Source: Lewinellaceae bacterium (GTDB lineage: Bacteria > Bacteroidota > Bacteroidia > Chitinophagales > Saprospiraceae). From it: DNA of 64,000 nt. Positions 52,407 through 60,152 of this stretch are shown here, piece by piece; the stretch's first letter is position 1; each line of letters opens with the position of its first letter. Made by a program: the position numbers and the translations under genes. Where the stretch lies: positions 1 through 64,000 of the forward strand of contig JADJFA010000013.1 in assembly GCA_016708875.1 (NCBI GenBank). Reading direction: 5' to 3'. The notes under the pieces are model-generated. The model was not told the origin of the DNA, made no database searches, and saw only the letters and a program-made list of their open reading frames with translations.

Positions 52407-54452
52407 ATGAATCGTTCCATAAATAATTTCCTGTTGGCGGCTTCCGTCTGGATGCTTGGCATCACGGCAAGCATGGCTTCCAGCCACCGTGAGGCGCCGC
52501 TTATCGCCGACGACCCGCTCGCCGACAATGTAGACCTATATGCGTTTCGCACACCAGGCAACATAAACAACATCACTATTATCGCCACATACGTCCCGTT
52601 GCAACTGCCTCACGGCGGACCCAATTATAATTTCTTTGGGGAAAATGTGCGGTATGAAATCCACGTGGACAATGACGCCTCGATCCCAGGCGATGAAATC
52701 ACGTATCGTTTCACGTTCTCACAGGTGAATGAAGATCCGACCACTTTTTTCAACATTCGTTTGGGCAAACAGAACCTGAAAACCACCTATAAGCTCGAGC
52801 GCAGCATTGATGGTGGACAATCCTTTGTTACAATTGTGCAAAACGGTATAGTTCCACCACCAAACATCGGACCGCGCTCTATCGAATCAGCTGTTGGACT
52901 CAACACAGATTATGCAACGCTGATGAGCGATGCTGTCATGGATGCTACTACCGGTGAAAGGGTTTTCTGTGGTACCACCGACGATCCTTTCTTCGTGGAT
53001 CTGGGCGGTATCTTTGATCTTGGAGATGCTCCACGTCAAAATGGAACGCCCACTGACGGGCTAGCCTGTTTGAATGTAAGCACCATCGCGCTTCAAGTGA
53101 ATATTTCCACACTACTCAAGGCAGGAGCTCCAGCTACCCCAACCAATATTTTAGATGGCGATTACACGATAGGAGTTTGGGCTTCGGCCAGCCGCCCACA
53201 GGTCAGAACGCTTTCATCAACGGGCGCCCCAACTTACAGTGGCGCCTGGACTCAAGTATCTCGTTTGGGAATGCCTCTGACCAATGAAGCCGTAATTCCA
53301 ATTGGCCAAAAGGATTTTTGGAATTCTTTGACTCCATATCAGGAGATCGGCGAAACTACTTTGGACGAGTATTTCTACAATCCGGAACTGGCCTTGTATA
53401 TGGACGATGCTCAGTTTGGTGGTGCAGTGCCTGCATTTGGGCCGTTGCGTATCCAACGGAATTCCTTGCAGGCCTTCGACTTTGGAAATGGCAAAGACGG
53501 TCTTTTCCCTTTGAAAGGAAATCCTGTTTTGTCGGGAACGGCCCTGGATGATAACGTATTTGGCACGCTGCTGCTGCCCGGTGCTGGCAAACCGCGCTCG
53601 GTCGACCTTTGGCCCATATTCCACACAGGTGTGCCCAATTTGCCTCCTTACCAACTTGCTACCGGCAAAACCGCAGGCCCTTTATCTTTAGGCAAACCGT
53701 TCATCAACAACTTTTTGCCCAATGGCGGAGATATGTTGCGGCTTAACATGGCTGTTCCTGTGACGCCCCGTGATGACCCAAAATTCAGCACCCTTGGACT
53801 TGTTCAAGCAGCAGTGTTAGGCCTGACGGATCCGGCGTATAACACCAATACAGACATACAATTCATCCCGAACATGGACGGCTTCCCGAATGGCCGCCGC
53901 TTGGAAGATGACGTGACGCGCATCGAACTGCAAGCGGTTGCTGGCGTAGTGCTGGCTGCTATTGGCCTATGGTATGATGACTATACCGCTGGTGGAGCCA
54001 ATCCGGTGACGAATGACCTGTTGGGTGTTTTGACTTACACTACAGGGGTAGAAAGCAATGATAAGCCCTTTGCCAGCACCTTTCCTTTTGTTTTTGAACC
54101 GCATCGTGGCACAAGTGAGTGTGGTGGTCCGGTGTTTGTGGGCACCAACGAGGTATTTCAAGGAGTATTGGGCTTCAGTACCAAACCTGTGCTGATGAAA
54201 AACTACCCGAATCCATTCCTGGATCAGACTACTTTCCAGTTCAAGGTGAATCAGGATACGAAAGCTACCTTGCGCATTTATGATGCTCAGGGAAGTTATG
54301 TTGTGACTGCTTTTTCGGGCAATTTATCGGAGGGCGACTTTACGCACACCTGGAGTGGTGCTGCGAATTTGCCTCCGGGTCTTTACTTTGCCAATTTGTA
54401 TGATTCCAATGGGAATCTATTGCAATCAGGCAAAATGATCAAATCAAGATAA
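52407..54452 (+). CDS. Secreted DUF4331 protein with T9SS sorting tail, second copy
   Basis: A 681-residue protein with signal peptide (MNRSINNFLLAASVWMLGI) and DUF4331 domain from ASSHREAPLIADDPLADNVD to GLWYDDYTAGGANPVTN. The last 90 residues form a T9SS type A sorting domain (LMKNYPNPFLDQTTFQFKVN, RIYDAQGSYVV, LPPGLYFANLYDSNGNLLQS). It should therefore be exported across the outer membrane and anchored at the surface. The ATG at 52407 is chosen; the frame is open further up only because the C31 tract reads as proline. It is a tandem duplicate of the preceding gene. Confidence 0.92.
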   Translation: MNRSINNFLLAASVWMLGITASMASSHREAPLIADDPLADNVDLYAFRTPGNINNITIIATYVPLQLPHGGPNYNFFGENVRYEIHVDNDASIPGDEITYRFTFSQVNEDPTTFFNIRLGKQNLKTTYKLERSIDGGQSFVTIVQNGIVPPPNIGPRSIESAVGLNTDYATLMSDAVMDATTGERVFCGTTDDPFFVDLGGIFDLGDAPRQNGTPTDGLACLNVSTIALQVNISTLLKAGAPATPTNILDGDYTIGVWASASRPQVRTLSSTGAPTYSGAWTQVSRLGMPLTNEAVIPIGQKDFWNSLTPYQEIGETTLDEYFYNPELALYMDDAQFGGAVPAFGPLRIQRNSLQAFDFGNGKDGLFPLKGNPVLSGTALDDNVFGTLLLPGAGKPRSVDLWPIFHTGVPNLPPYQLATGKTAGPLSLGKPFINNFLPNGGDMLRLNMAVPVTPRDDPKFSTLGLVQAAVLGLTDPAYNTNTDIQFIPNMDGFPNGRRLEDDVTRIELQAVAGVVLAAIGLWYDDYTAGGANPVTNDLLGVLTYTTGVESNDKPFASTFPFVFEPHRGTSECGGPVFVGTNEVFQGVLGFSTKPVLMKNYPNPFLDQTTFQFKVNQDTKATLRIYDAQGSYVVTAFSGNLSEGDFTHTWSGAANLPPGLYFANLYDSNGNLLQSGKMIKSR

Positions 54453-54470
54453 GTCTGAACATCAATTTCA

Positions 54471-54510
54471 AAAACGGGCTGCGTAGGTACTCTATGCAGT
54501 CCGTTTTTTT
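54471..54510. terminator. Intrinsic terminator after the second DUF4331 gene
   Basis: AAAACGGGCTGCGTAG pairs with CTATGCAGTCCGTTTT (two G-T pairs) and is followed by a T-run. It sits between convergent genes and can serve both. Confidence 0.8.
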
Positions 54511-54516
54511 ATTCCC

Positions 54517-55542
54517 TCACATTTTCCCGCTGTCCACATCTTTCAAAAAGGAAATTAGCCCCGGGAAATAGTGTGCTTGATCGTCCCACATACTCATGTG
54601 GCTGCCATCGGGGCAAAGCAGGTAACGGCCATTTTTAACTTTCTCGGACACCATTTTCATGTGCGCAGGATCCATCGTATCGTGCGTGGAGCCTATGACG
54701 AGTGTGGGCACCTTGATATTTGGAAGTTGACCTGTCACGTCCCATTTTTCCAGTTTGCCGGAAATCCCAAACTCGCTGGGGCCTTGCATTGCAACGTAAA
54801 TGGTTGGGTTGATTTTAGCTAACGAGCGGTTCAGCGGGTCCGGCCAGGTTTCCAAGGGGATGCGGCAAATATGCTTGTTGTAAAAATGGGGCATCAGCAA
54901 TTCCATATATCTGGGGTTGGCAAAATCACCTTTTGATTCTATCGCGCGCACTTCGGTCAGCACGGCAGGATCCATCTGCTTGGCCAATACCTCATCGGCA
55001 TACTTTCCGTAATCTGGGCAACTCATCATCATGTTGGAAATAATCAGCCCTTTTAAATTGTCCTGATATTTCAAGGCATACTCGGCAGCCAAAATGCCAC
55101 CCCAGGAATGTCCGAGCAGGTAAAAATTATCCTTGTTCAGGCCCAAAGCCTGTCGCACTTGCTCCACTTCTTCCACAAAACGGGGCAAATTCCAAAGGCT
55201 TGTGTCGTTCGGCTGGTCGGAATAGGCCGAGCCGAGTTGGTCGTAGTAGTAAAATTCAATGCCTTCCTGTGGCAAAAAACTCTCCATACACTCCCAATAT
55301 TCGTGGGTGCAGGCAGGGCCGCCGTGCAGGAGCAGTACCTTGATTTTGGGGTTGTTGCCGATGCGTTTGGTCCAAACTTTGTACTTGCCGCCGTCGAGCG
55401 ATAGGAGGCGGATGCCACCGCTTTTTACGCCTGTTTCTTCGCTTTTAAGGTAATCGCAGGAAGCATCAGGAGCGGAGGGCTGTTTGCAGGAGACAGATGC
55501 CGCAAGCAGTAATAGTAGGAGGTGGGTTTTGAAATTTTGCAT
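54517..55542 (-). CDS. Alpha/beta-hydrolase, proline iminopeptidase-like lipoprotein
   Basis: A 341-residue protein with lipobox SVSC near residue 19. The alpha/beta-hydrolase fold shows VLLLHGGPACTHEYWECM (oxyanion HGGP near 74), FYYYDQLGSAYSDQP and the nucleophile Ser in LLGHSWGGILAAEY near 145. The acid is probably Asp in GSTHDTMDP and the base His in CPDGSHMSMWDD. The HGGP plus GxSWGG pattern is that of family S33 proline iminopeptidases, which release N-terminal proline from peptides. It is probably exported to the periplasm. It lies downstream of a 24-bp palindrome and the flavin reductase gene on the same strand. Confidence 0.87.
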   Translation of the reverse strand: MQNFKTHLLLLLLAASVSCKQPSAPDASCDYLKSEETGVKSGGIRLLSLDGGKYKVWTKRIGNNPKIKVLLLHGGPACTHEYWECMESFLPQEGIEFYYYDQLGSAYSDQPNDTSLWNLPRFVEEVEQVRQALGLNKDNFYLLGHSWGGILAAEYALKYQDNLKGLIISNMMMSCPDYGKYADEVLAKQMDPAVLTEVRAIESKGDFANPRYMELLMPHFYNKHICRIPLETWPDPLNRSLAKINPTIYVAMQGPSEFGISGKLEKWDVTGQLPNIKVPTLVIGSTHDTMDPAHMKMVSEKVKNGRYLLCPDGSHMSMWDDQAHYFPGLISFLKDVDSGKM

Positions 55543-55557
55543 AATGTGGAGGATATT

Positions 55558-55614
55558 GTATCCCGGAACGCTGTTCCGGGGATAGTTAAGCCCCGGAACA
55601 GCGTTCCGGGATAC
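55558..55614. repeat. 24-bp perfect palindrome with palindromic arms
   Basis: GTATCCCGGAACGCTGTTCC with GGGG (55558-55581) is repeated inverted at 55591-55614, loop of nine. Each arm itself contains CCCGGAAC/GTTCCGGG, so several foldings compete. It lies in the gap between the flavin reductase and hydrolase genes. Confidence 0.7.
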
Positions 55615-55616
55615 TT

Positions 55617-56498
55617 TCAGGTGCCTAATACCGCCAAAGCCGCTCCGCGCATTACCTCATTTTTGGCCAAAACTTCCTTGGCGTATTCATGCAACAACTG
55701 TTGGGAATTCCCGCTTGCCAAAGCATTTTGCACCCGTTCGTCATTTCCCACAAGTGCCAAAGATTCCTCCTGCGTAGGTAAGGCCGGTAAGCTCGCTAAA
55801 TGGGCCAAGTCATTGCCAGTCAGCACTTTACTATGGCGAATGCCGGGTGGCAAGCCATCAAAACCGATACCGATGCGCGTCACTTCCTGAATAATTTCTT
55901 CTACCGCGGCTCCGCTTGCACGGGCATAATAAAACCGACCCATTCGGCCCATAAGGTCAATTTTATGTGGGTCAATACGGCCCGTATCGCTCAAGATTTC
56001 ATTTGAAATATGCATCATCACAATCTTGCAAAAAATGAGGTTTCCTGCTCCGCCGCCCTCGCCAAGCGGCAATATTTTGTCCACCACACATTCCATCTGC
56101 ACGGGACTTTCGGCCACCCGGAAAGGGCGCACACGCTCACTGGCCAAGGGTGTAAAGCCCGCCTTTTTAAATTCATCTACCTCTGGCCCATATTCAATAC
56201 TGGTCAGTGCCATTTGGCGCGAGATGTTGTGCGAAACCACATTGATGACTACCTCTCCGGTATCTTCTACGTTTTTAAGCGTGTCTTTTGTCGTATTGTT
56301 TGATACACGACGGTTGGAGGAAAAAATCAGGATGGGCGGGTTGCTGCTGAAGGCATTGAAAAAACTGTAAGGCGCTAGGTTCGGCACTCCGTCCGCACTG
56401 ATGGTGCTGGCAAATGCAATGGGTCGGGGTGCTACCGCAGCCAAGATGTACTGATGTAAATCCTTGGTGGCAATTTGCGTTGGATCAATGCTGAGCAT
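55617..56498 (-). CDS. Flavin reductase-like (FMN-binding) protein
   Basis: A 293-residue protein. The N-terminal 200 residues form the flavin reductase-like FMN-binding fold: AAVAPRPIAFASTISADGVP, LAPYSFFNAFSSNPPILIFS (both typical of the family), and GEVVINVVSHNISRQM. The remaining 90 residues are an extra helical tail found in some relatives. These proteins hold FMN and reduce it or use it for redox chemistry; no partner monooxygenase is adjacent. The stop codon lies only three bases from the palindrome at 55614. Eleven bases separate its start from the stop of the ATP-grasp gene, so both are probably co-transcribed. Confidence 0.87.
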   Translation of the reverse strand: MLSIDPTQIATKDLHQYILAAVAPRPIAFASTISADGVPNLAPYSFFNAFSSNPPILIFSSNRRVSNNTTKDTLKNVEDTGEVVINVVSHNISRQMALTSIEYGPEVDEFKKAGFTPLASERVRPFRVAESPVQMECVVDKILPLGEGGGAGNLIFCKIVMMHISNEILSDTGRIDPHKIDLMGRMGRFYYARASGAAVEEIIQEVTRIGIGFDGLPPGIRHSKVLTGNDLAHLASLPALPTQEESLALVGNDERVQNALASGNSQQLLHEYAKEVLAKNEVMRGAALAVLGT

Positions 56499-56509
56499 AG
56501 GATGGTTGT

Positions 56510-57724
56510 TTATACATTAGGTTTTTTTGGCGCGGGGGCACTTGCGTGATAATCGCGTTGTATTCGTTGGGCATAATCGTCTAAAAGTTCAATGACTCGA
56601 TCATGTTTTTTGGATTGCACAATCAGGCCAACGTGATGCTCCTTTTCGGTTAAGCGCCATGCGATTTCGGGATCATTGAATTGGCTGGTATCGGGCCATT
56701 CCTGACGCGCCAGCGAGACGATAATGCCAGCGTAATCGTTGCGCACTTTGGGCAATTGGTACTTTTCATTGCCGGCTACTGCTTCCTCAATACGTGCCCA
56801 TTCGTACCAAAGATTAATGCCCGAAGAGCATTCAACCATTTCGGCCAAATGCGCTCCGCCGACGCGGCATGAAGTTTCAAGAAAGTAAAACGCCCCTGTT
56901 TCGTGATTTTTAATGAATTCAGTATGGCTTGCGCTGTATTGCATCCCGAATGCGGTCATCACATCGGCATTTAGTTTGAGCAGTTTTTTGTCGTCGTCGG
57001 AACCAAATGGCACCACTGCGCTGCGGAAAATGCCGCCTCCGTGTGCCACTTCAAAAGGGGTAGCAAGGTACTTTGAAACCCGTGCAAAAATGACCTTTCC
57101 ACCTTCTGAAAGGGAGTCCACATGATACACATCACCAGGTTTGAACTGCTCAACCAGATAGTGGTGACGCTCGCTCCCCAGCGTTTCGAGGTGTGCCCAA
57201 AGTTCTTCGGCGGAGTAAATCTTTTTCATGCCTGTAGCGGAGGCTTGGCCACGCGGTTTTACAATCCAGGGAGCAGGTACTGTTTGCGTGAAATGGTGGA
57301 TGTCGGCATCATTAAAGATCGGTGTAAAGGCGGGTACGGGAATACCTGCATCTTTTGCTTCGATACGCATGGCAAGTTTGTCGCGGAAGTGTCGGGCGGT
57401 TGTTTGGCCCATGCCGGGTATCCGGAAATGTTCGCGGAGGTAAGCGCCTTTTTCCACGTCAAAATCGTCCAGCGCCACAATCCGGTCTATCTTTTTGTTG
57501 CGCATGAGCCAAGCCAATCCGGAGGCTGTATCTTCCATGTTCCACTCATTTTCATCGTTTTGCTGTACATAAAAAATATCGTCAAGCGCCTCGCGTGCCC
57601 AAGGCTTGTCCTCGTGTTTCTTAGAGGTGACGAGATAGACCGTTGCACCGGTGGATTTCATGCCTCGCAAAAAATCGTTGCCTTTGAAATAACTGGCAAT
57701 GCATAGGAAGGAGGGTTTGCTCAT
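56510..57724 (-). CDS. ATP-grasp domain protein
   Basis: A 404-residue protein. An N-terminal Rossmann-like part (FLCIASYFKGNDFLRGMKST) is followed by the ATP-grasp fold: MRIEAKDAGIPVPAFTPIF, PWIVKPRGQASATGMKKIYS (ATP-binding Lys), HHYLVEQFKPGDVYHVDSLS and the metal-binding FYFLETSCRVGGAHLAEM. ATP-grasp enzymes join a carboxylate to an amine or thiol using ATP. Relatives make small peptide-like compounds or modify amino acids; the acceptor is unknown. The ATG at 57724 is chosen over a TTG two codons earlier. It is co-oriented with the flavin reductase gene and could act in the same pathway. Confidence 0.85.
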   Translation of the reverse strand: MSKPSFLCIASYFKGNDFLRGMKSTGATVYLVTSKKHEDKPWAREALDDIFYVQQNDENEWNMEDTASGLAWLMRNKKIDRIVALDDFDVEKGAYLREHFRIPGMGQTTARHFRDKLAMRIEAKDAGIPVPAFTPIFNDADIHHFTQTVPAPWIVKPRGQASATGMKKIYSAEELWAHLETLGSERHHYLVEQFKPGDVYHVDSLSEGGKVIFARVSKYLATPFEVAHGGGIFRSAVVPFGSDDDKKLLKLNADVMTAFGMQYSASHTEFIKNHETGAFYFLETSCRVGGAHLAEMVECSSGINLWYEWARIEEAVAGNEKYQLPKVRNDYAGIIVSLARQEWPDTSQFNDPEIAWRLTEKEHHVGLIVQSKKHDRVIELLDDYAQRIQRDYHASAPAPKKPNV

Positions 57725-57856
57725 ATTCAAGACCGTTTTAACCGCCGAAGCCTACCCGTATGCCAAATCATGGGGGACAGGAGCAAAGGAGGTTGGGTGT
57801 GTAGAGTTTTGATTATTTTTTCCGTTGGACAAATGACTGAAAAAGTTTTCATTCCC

Positions 57857-57915
57857 GTAGGGCGAAATTTATTTCGCCACTATCTCGGGTTAAGGCGAAA
57901 TAAATTTCGCACTAC
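57857..57915. repeat. 22-bp near-perfect inverted repeat in divergent promoter region
   Basis: GTAGGGCGAAATTTATTTCG with CC is inverted at 57894-57915 with one mismatch; each arm is itself near-palindromic (GGCGAAAT/ATTTCGCC). It lies between the ATP-grasp and TetR genes, upstream of the TetR promoter. Confidence 0.65.
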
Positions 57916-57939
57916 ACTTGCCAATTCAAAAACTGTACA

Positions 57940-57947
57940 TATTTTTG
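57940..57947 (+). promoter_or_regulatory. -7 box (TATTTTTG) of the TetR gene
   Basis: TATTTTTG fits TAnnTTTG, 22 bases before the ATG at 57970. Its last G overlaps the operator-like palindrome. Confidence 0.6.
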
Positions 57948-57962
57948 TGAGTGATTACTCAC
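57947..57962. promoter_or_regulatory. Operator-like palindrome of the TetR regulator
   Basis: GTGAGT-GATT-ACTCAC is a perfect 6-bp inverted repeat with a four-base centre, placed on the expected transcription start just before the TetR gene. The position suits autorepression by the TetR protein. This is inference from position and symmetry. Confidence 0.55.
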
Positions 57963-57969
57963 TTGTGAT

Positions 57970-58521
57970 ATGACAAACAAAGAAATTATCCTCCAAACAG
58001 CGCTTAAGTTATTCGGTGAACAGGGGTACGACCGCAGTCCCACGCGCCAAATAGCCAAGGAAGCAGGGGTGTCTGAAGGTTTGATATTCAGGCACTTCGG
58101 AAATAAAACCGGGCTTTTGACCGCTATTATTCAGGAAGGCATGGCACATATCGCCGCCACAATGGAATCTTATTCTGCAACCGCTGCTGATCCGCGCGGA
58201 GCCATTCTTCAACACATAGAACGCTCGCTGACCGCCATTCGGGAAAACGAAAAATTCTGGCAACTGGTCACGAAAATCCGTTTCCAGGCGGAGGTCAGCA
58301 AGCTGGCCGGGGCGCAATTGGAGGAAGTCAATGAATTTATAGTGAAGCATTTGACCGAGAATTTTCGGCGGCTCGGCGCGGAATCACCGGAGCAGGAGGC
58401 TATGCTGCTGTTTGCGCTCATTGACGGTGTTTGCCTTCATTGGCTTCAAGACCCCAGCGATTACCCGCTTGATTCCATGAAAAATTTGCTCATTAAAAAA
58501 TACAACCATGCCTACTTCTGA
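57970..58521 (+). CDS. TetR/AcrR-family transcriptional regulator
   Basis: A 183-residue protein with the N-terminal helix-turn-helix (ALKLFGEQGYDRSPTRQIAK then EAGVSEGLIFRHFGNKTGLL, residues about 10-50) and a C-terminal all-helical ligand-binding domain that varies between members. These repressors leave DNA when a ligand binds. The next gene starts 14 bases before its stop, so the hydrolase is the likely regulated partner. A palindrome on its own transcription start supports autoregulation. Confidence 0.93.
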   Translation: MTNKEIILQTALKLFGEQGYDRSPTRQIAKEAGVSEGLIFRHFGNKTGLLTAIIQEGMAHIAATMESYSATAADPRGAILQHIERSLTAIRENEKFWQLVTKIRFQAEVSKLAGAQLEEVNEFIVKHLTENFRRLGAESPEQEAMLLFALIDGVCLHWLQDPSDYPLDSMKNLLIKKYNHAYF

Positions 58522-59374
58522 TTGGGTCAACCGCGACCTGTTCCCATTCCAATCCCGCTTTATTGAGATTGATGGCCACCAGATGCACTACATAGATGAG
58601 GGCAGCGGCCCGGTTATTCTTTTTTCGCATGGCACCCCTGAGTGGTCGTTCGGCTGGCGCGATTTGGTGCGCGGCTTGCGCGGGCAATACCGCTGCGTCG
58701 CCCCCGATCTGCTCGGCATGGGGCTGTCTGACAAACCCGCCGAGGCCGACTATTCCTGTGCGGCGCATTCAGCACGTTTGGCTAAGTTTATCGAAAAACT
58801 AGACCTGAAAAACATCTGCATCGTCGCCAATGATTTCGGACTTTCCATTGGACTGAGTCAAGCCATCCGCCGTCCCGAAAACGTGCGCAAAATCTCCATT
58901 TTCAACGGCTGGATGTGGCGCCTGGACACCGATCCGCATTACAACCGGCCAGCGAAGATGATGGACTCCTGGTTGGGGCGGGTTTTGTACAAACAGTTCA
59001 ATTTCCCGGTCAACGTCGTTATGCCCGCCGCTTTTGGCAATAAGAAAAAGAACCTGCCCAAGGAGGTCCACCGGCATTACAAAATGGCCTGGCCGGATGC
59101 AGCCTCCCGCGTAGCCACCTACGCTTTTGCCCAGGAACTCCTGCATGCCAATGACTGGTGGGCTGGCCTCTGGCAACATCGCTATTTGCTCCAAGACAAA
59201 CTCGGACTCATCTTTTGGGGAATGAAAGACACGTTTGTACCGACGTATGAATTGGATAAATGGATTCAGGCATTTCCCGAAGCACGCGTGATTCGTTGTC
59301 CGGAGGCGGGGCATTTTGTGCAGGAAGAGGAAGGGGATTTGATGGTGGAGGAGTTGGGGCGGTATTTTACGTGA
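58508..59374 (+). CDS. Alpha/beta-hydrolase, haloalkane dehalogenase-like
   Basis: A 288-residue protein. The fold signature FSHGTPEWSFGWRDLVRGLR near 36-55 and VAPDLLGMGLSDKPAEADYS are those of the haloalkane dehalogenase/epoxide hydrolase group. The nucleophile position is Asp in VANDFGLSIG near residue 118, not Ser, so an ester intermediate on Asp is expected. In true dehalogenases that Asp is followed by Trp (D-W-G) and the HG-x-P loop carries Asn; here these are Phe and Thr, so dehalogenation is doubtful. The base is probably His in CPEAGHFVQEEE. It overlaps the TetR gene by 14 bases. Confidence 0.82.
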   Translation: MPTSDWVNRDLFPFQSRFIEIDGHQMHYIDEGSGPVILFSHGTPEWSFGWRDLVRGLRGQYRCVAPDLLGMGLSDKPAEADYSCAAHSARLAKFIEKLDLKNICIVANDFGLSIGLSQAIRRPENVRKISIFNGWMWRLDTDPHYNRPAKMMDSWLGRVLYKQFNFPVNVVMPAAFGNKKKNLPKEVHRHYKMAWPDAASRVATYAFAQELLHANDWWAGLWQHRYLLQDKLGLIFWGMKDTFVPTYELDKWIQAFPEARVIRCPEAGHFVQEEEGDLMVEELGRYFT

Positions 59375-59476
59375 ATTTGGGACGAAACATCTGGATTTGT
59401 ACGTTTTCCAAAATAAGGGCGTAGGTTCGCTTAATCGGAACAAACCAGTTGCCCCTCATATCATAAACATATTTTC

Positions 59477-60052
59477 ATGCAACGTACTCTCTATCAATCC
59501 CTTCTAATGTTTTTCCTTTTGTGCCCTTCATTCGCCAATGCACAGGATGTATGGCAATTGATGGCGGCACGTGATTTCCACGACATGAAATCTGGCCCCG
59601 AAAAAACGGAACGAATTCGTGATCTAGCATACAAGGGCTGGGTGCAAGTGGATACTTTTCTTGGAATGGATAAGCGACTGGAATACCACAAAATTGACTT
59701 AACACCTTTTGTGGATGATATGGGCGAGTCGGTTTTTCTGGTCACGGATGTTAGCCCGGAATTTCCCGGAGGTACGGTTTCAAGCGCAGATTATTTCCAA
59801 AATTTGTTGAGCGATTTGCTTTCAAAGCCAGGTGAAGTGACACAGAACACGCTGTATATCAAGTTTTCTGTACAAAAAGACGGCAAAATTGAAGTAGTAA
59901 GCCCTGCTCAACCGTTTCCCGAATGGGTGCCTGCTGTTACAGGGCAACGATGCCTGGAGGCCGTTCGGGATATGCCAATTTGGTCGCCAGGTAGGTATAA
60001 AGAGCGACCTGTAAAGGTGAGCATGTTGATGGTGTTCAGCTTGCGCGCATAA
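59477..60052 (+). CDS. Exported protein with TonB C-terminal-like domain
   Basis: A 191-residue protein. The signal peptide (MQRTLYQSLLMFFLLCPSFA) is followed at about 95-190 by a domain resembling the TonB C-terminus: DVSPEFPGGTVSSADYFQN (the P-x-F-P-G-G start), LYIKFSVQKDGKIEVVSP, EAVRDMPIWSPGRYKERPV and VSMLMVFSL. TonB proteins usually have an N-terminal membrane anchor; here there is only a cleavable signal peptide. The protein may bind TonB boxes or be a structural relative only. No -7 box is obvious upstream. Confidence 0.7.
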   Translation: MQRTLYQSLLMFFLLCPSFANAQDVWQLMAARDFHDMKSGPEKTERIRDLAYKGWVQVDTFLGMDKRLEYHKIDLTPFVDDMGESVFLVTDVSPEFPGGTVSSADYFQNLLSDLLSKPGEVTQNTLYIKFSVQKDGKIEVVSPAQPFPEWVPAVTGQRCLEAVRDMPIWSPGRYKERPVKVSMLMVFSLRA

Positions 60053-60098
60053 GAAGCGTTTGGTGGTGTTCAAATTACACCAAGTCTGCCCAATGCCC

Positions 60099-60106
60099 TA
60101 CCTTTG
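60099..60106 (+). promoter_or_regulatory. -7 box (TACCTTTG) of the glucan phosphorylase gene
   Basis: TACCTTTG fits TAnnTTTG and lies 46 bases before the ATG at 60153, supporting that start and arguing against earlier in-frame TTG/ATG codons. Confidence 0.6.
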
Positions 60107-60152
60107 TGCGCTTCAAACTCTCACATCTCTCACTCTCTCACACCTCTCACAC
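60107..60152. repeat. CTCTCAC-word leader of the glucan phosphorylase gene
   Basis: CTCTCACATCTCTCACTCTC and related words fill the leader between the -7 box and the ATG. It belongs to the same class of short-word spacers as 25812-25849 and 48071-48168. Confidence 0.5.

Noticed and set aside
58508..59374. Firm call as haloalkane dehalogenase
   Set aside because: Halide-stabilising Trp and Asn are replaced, so only the fold group is claimed.
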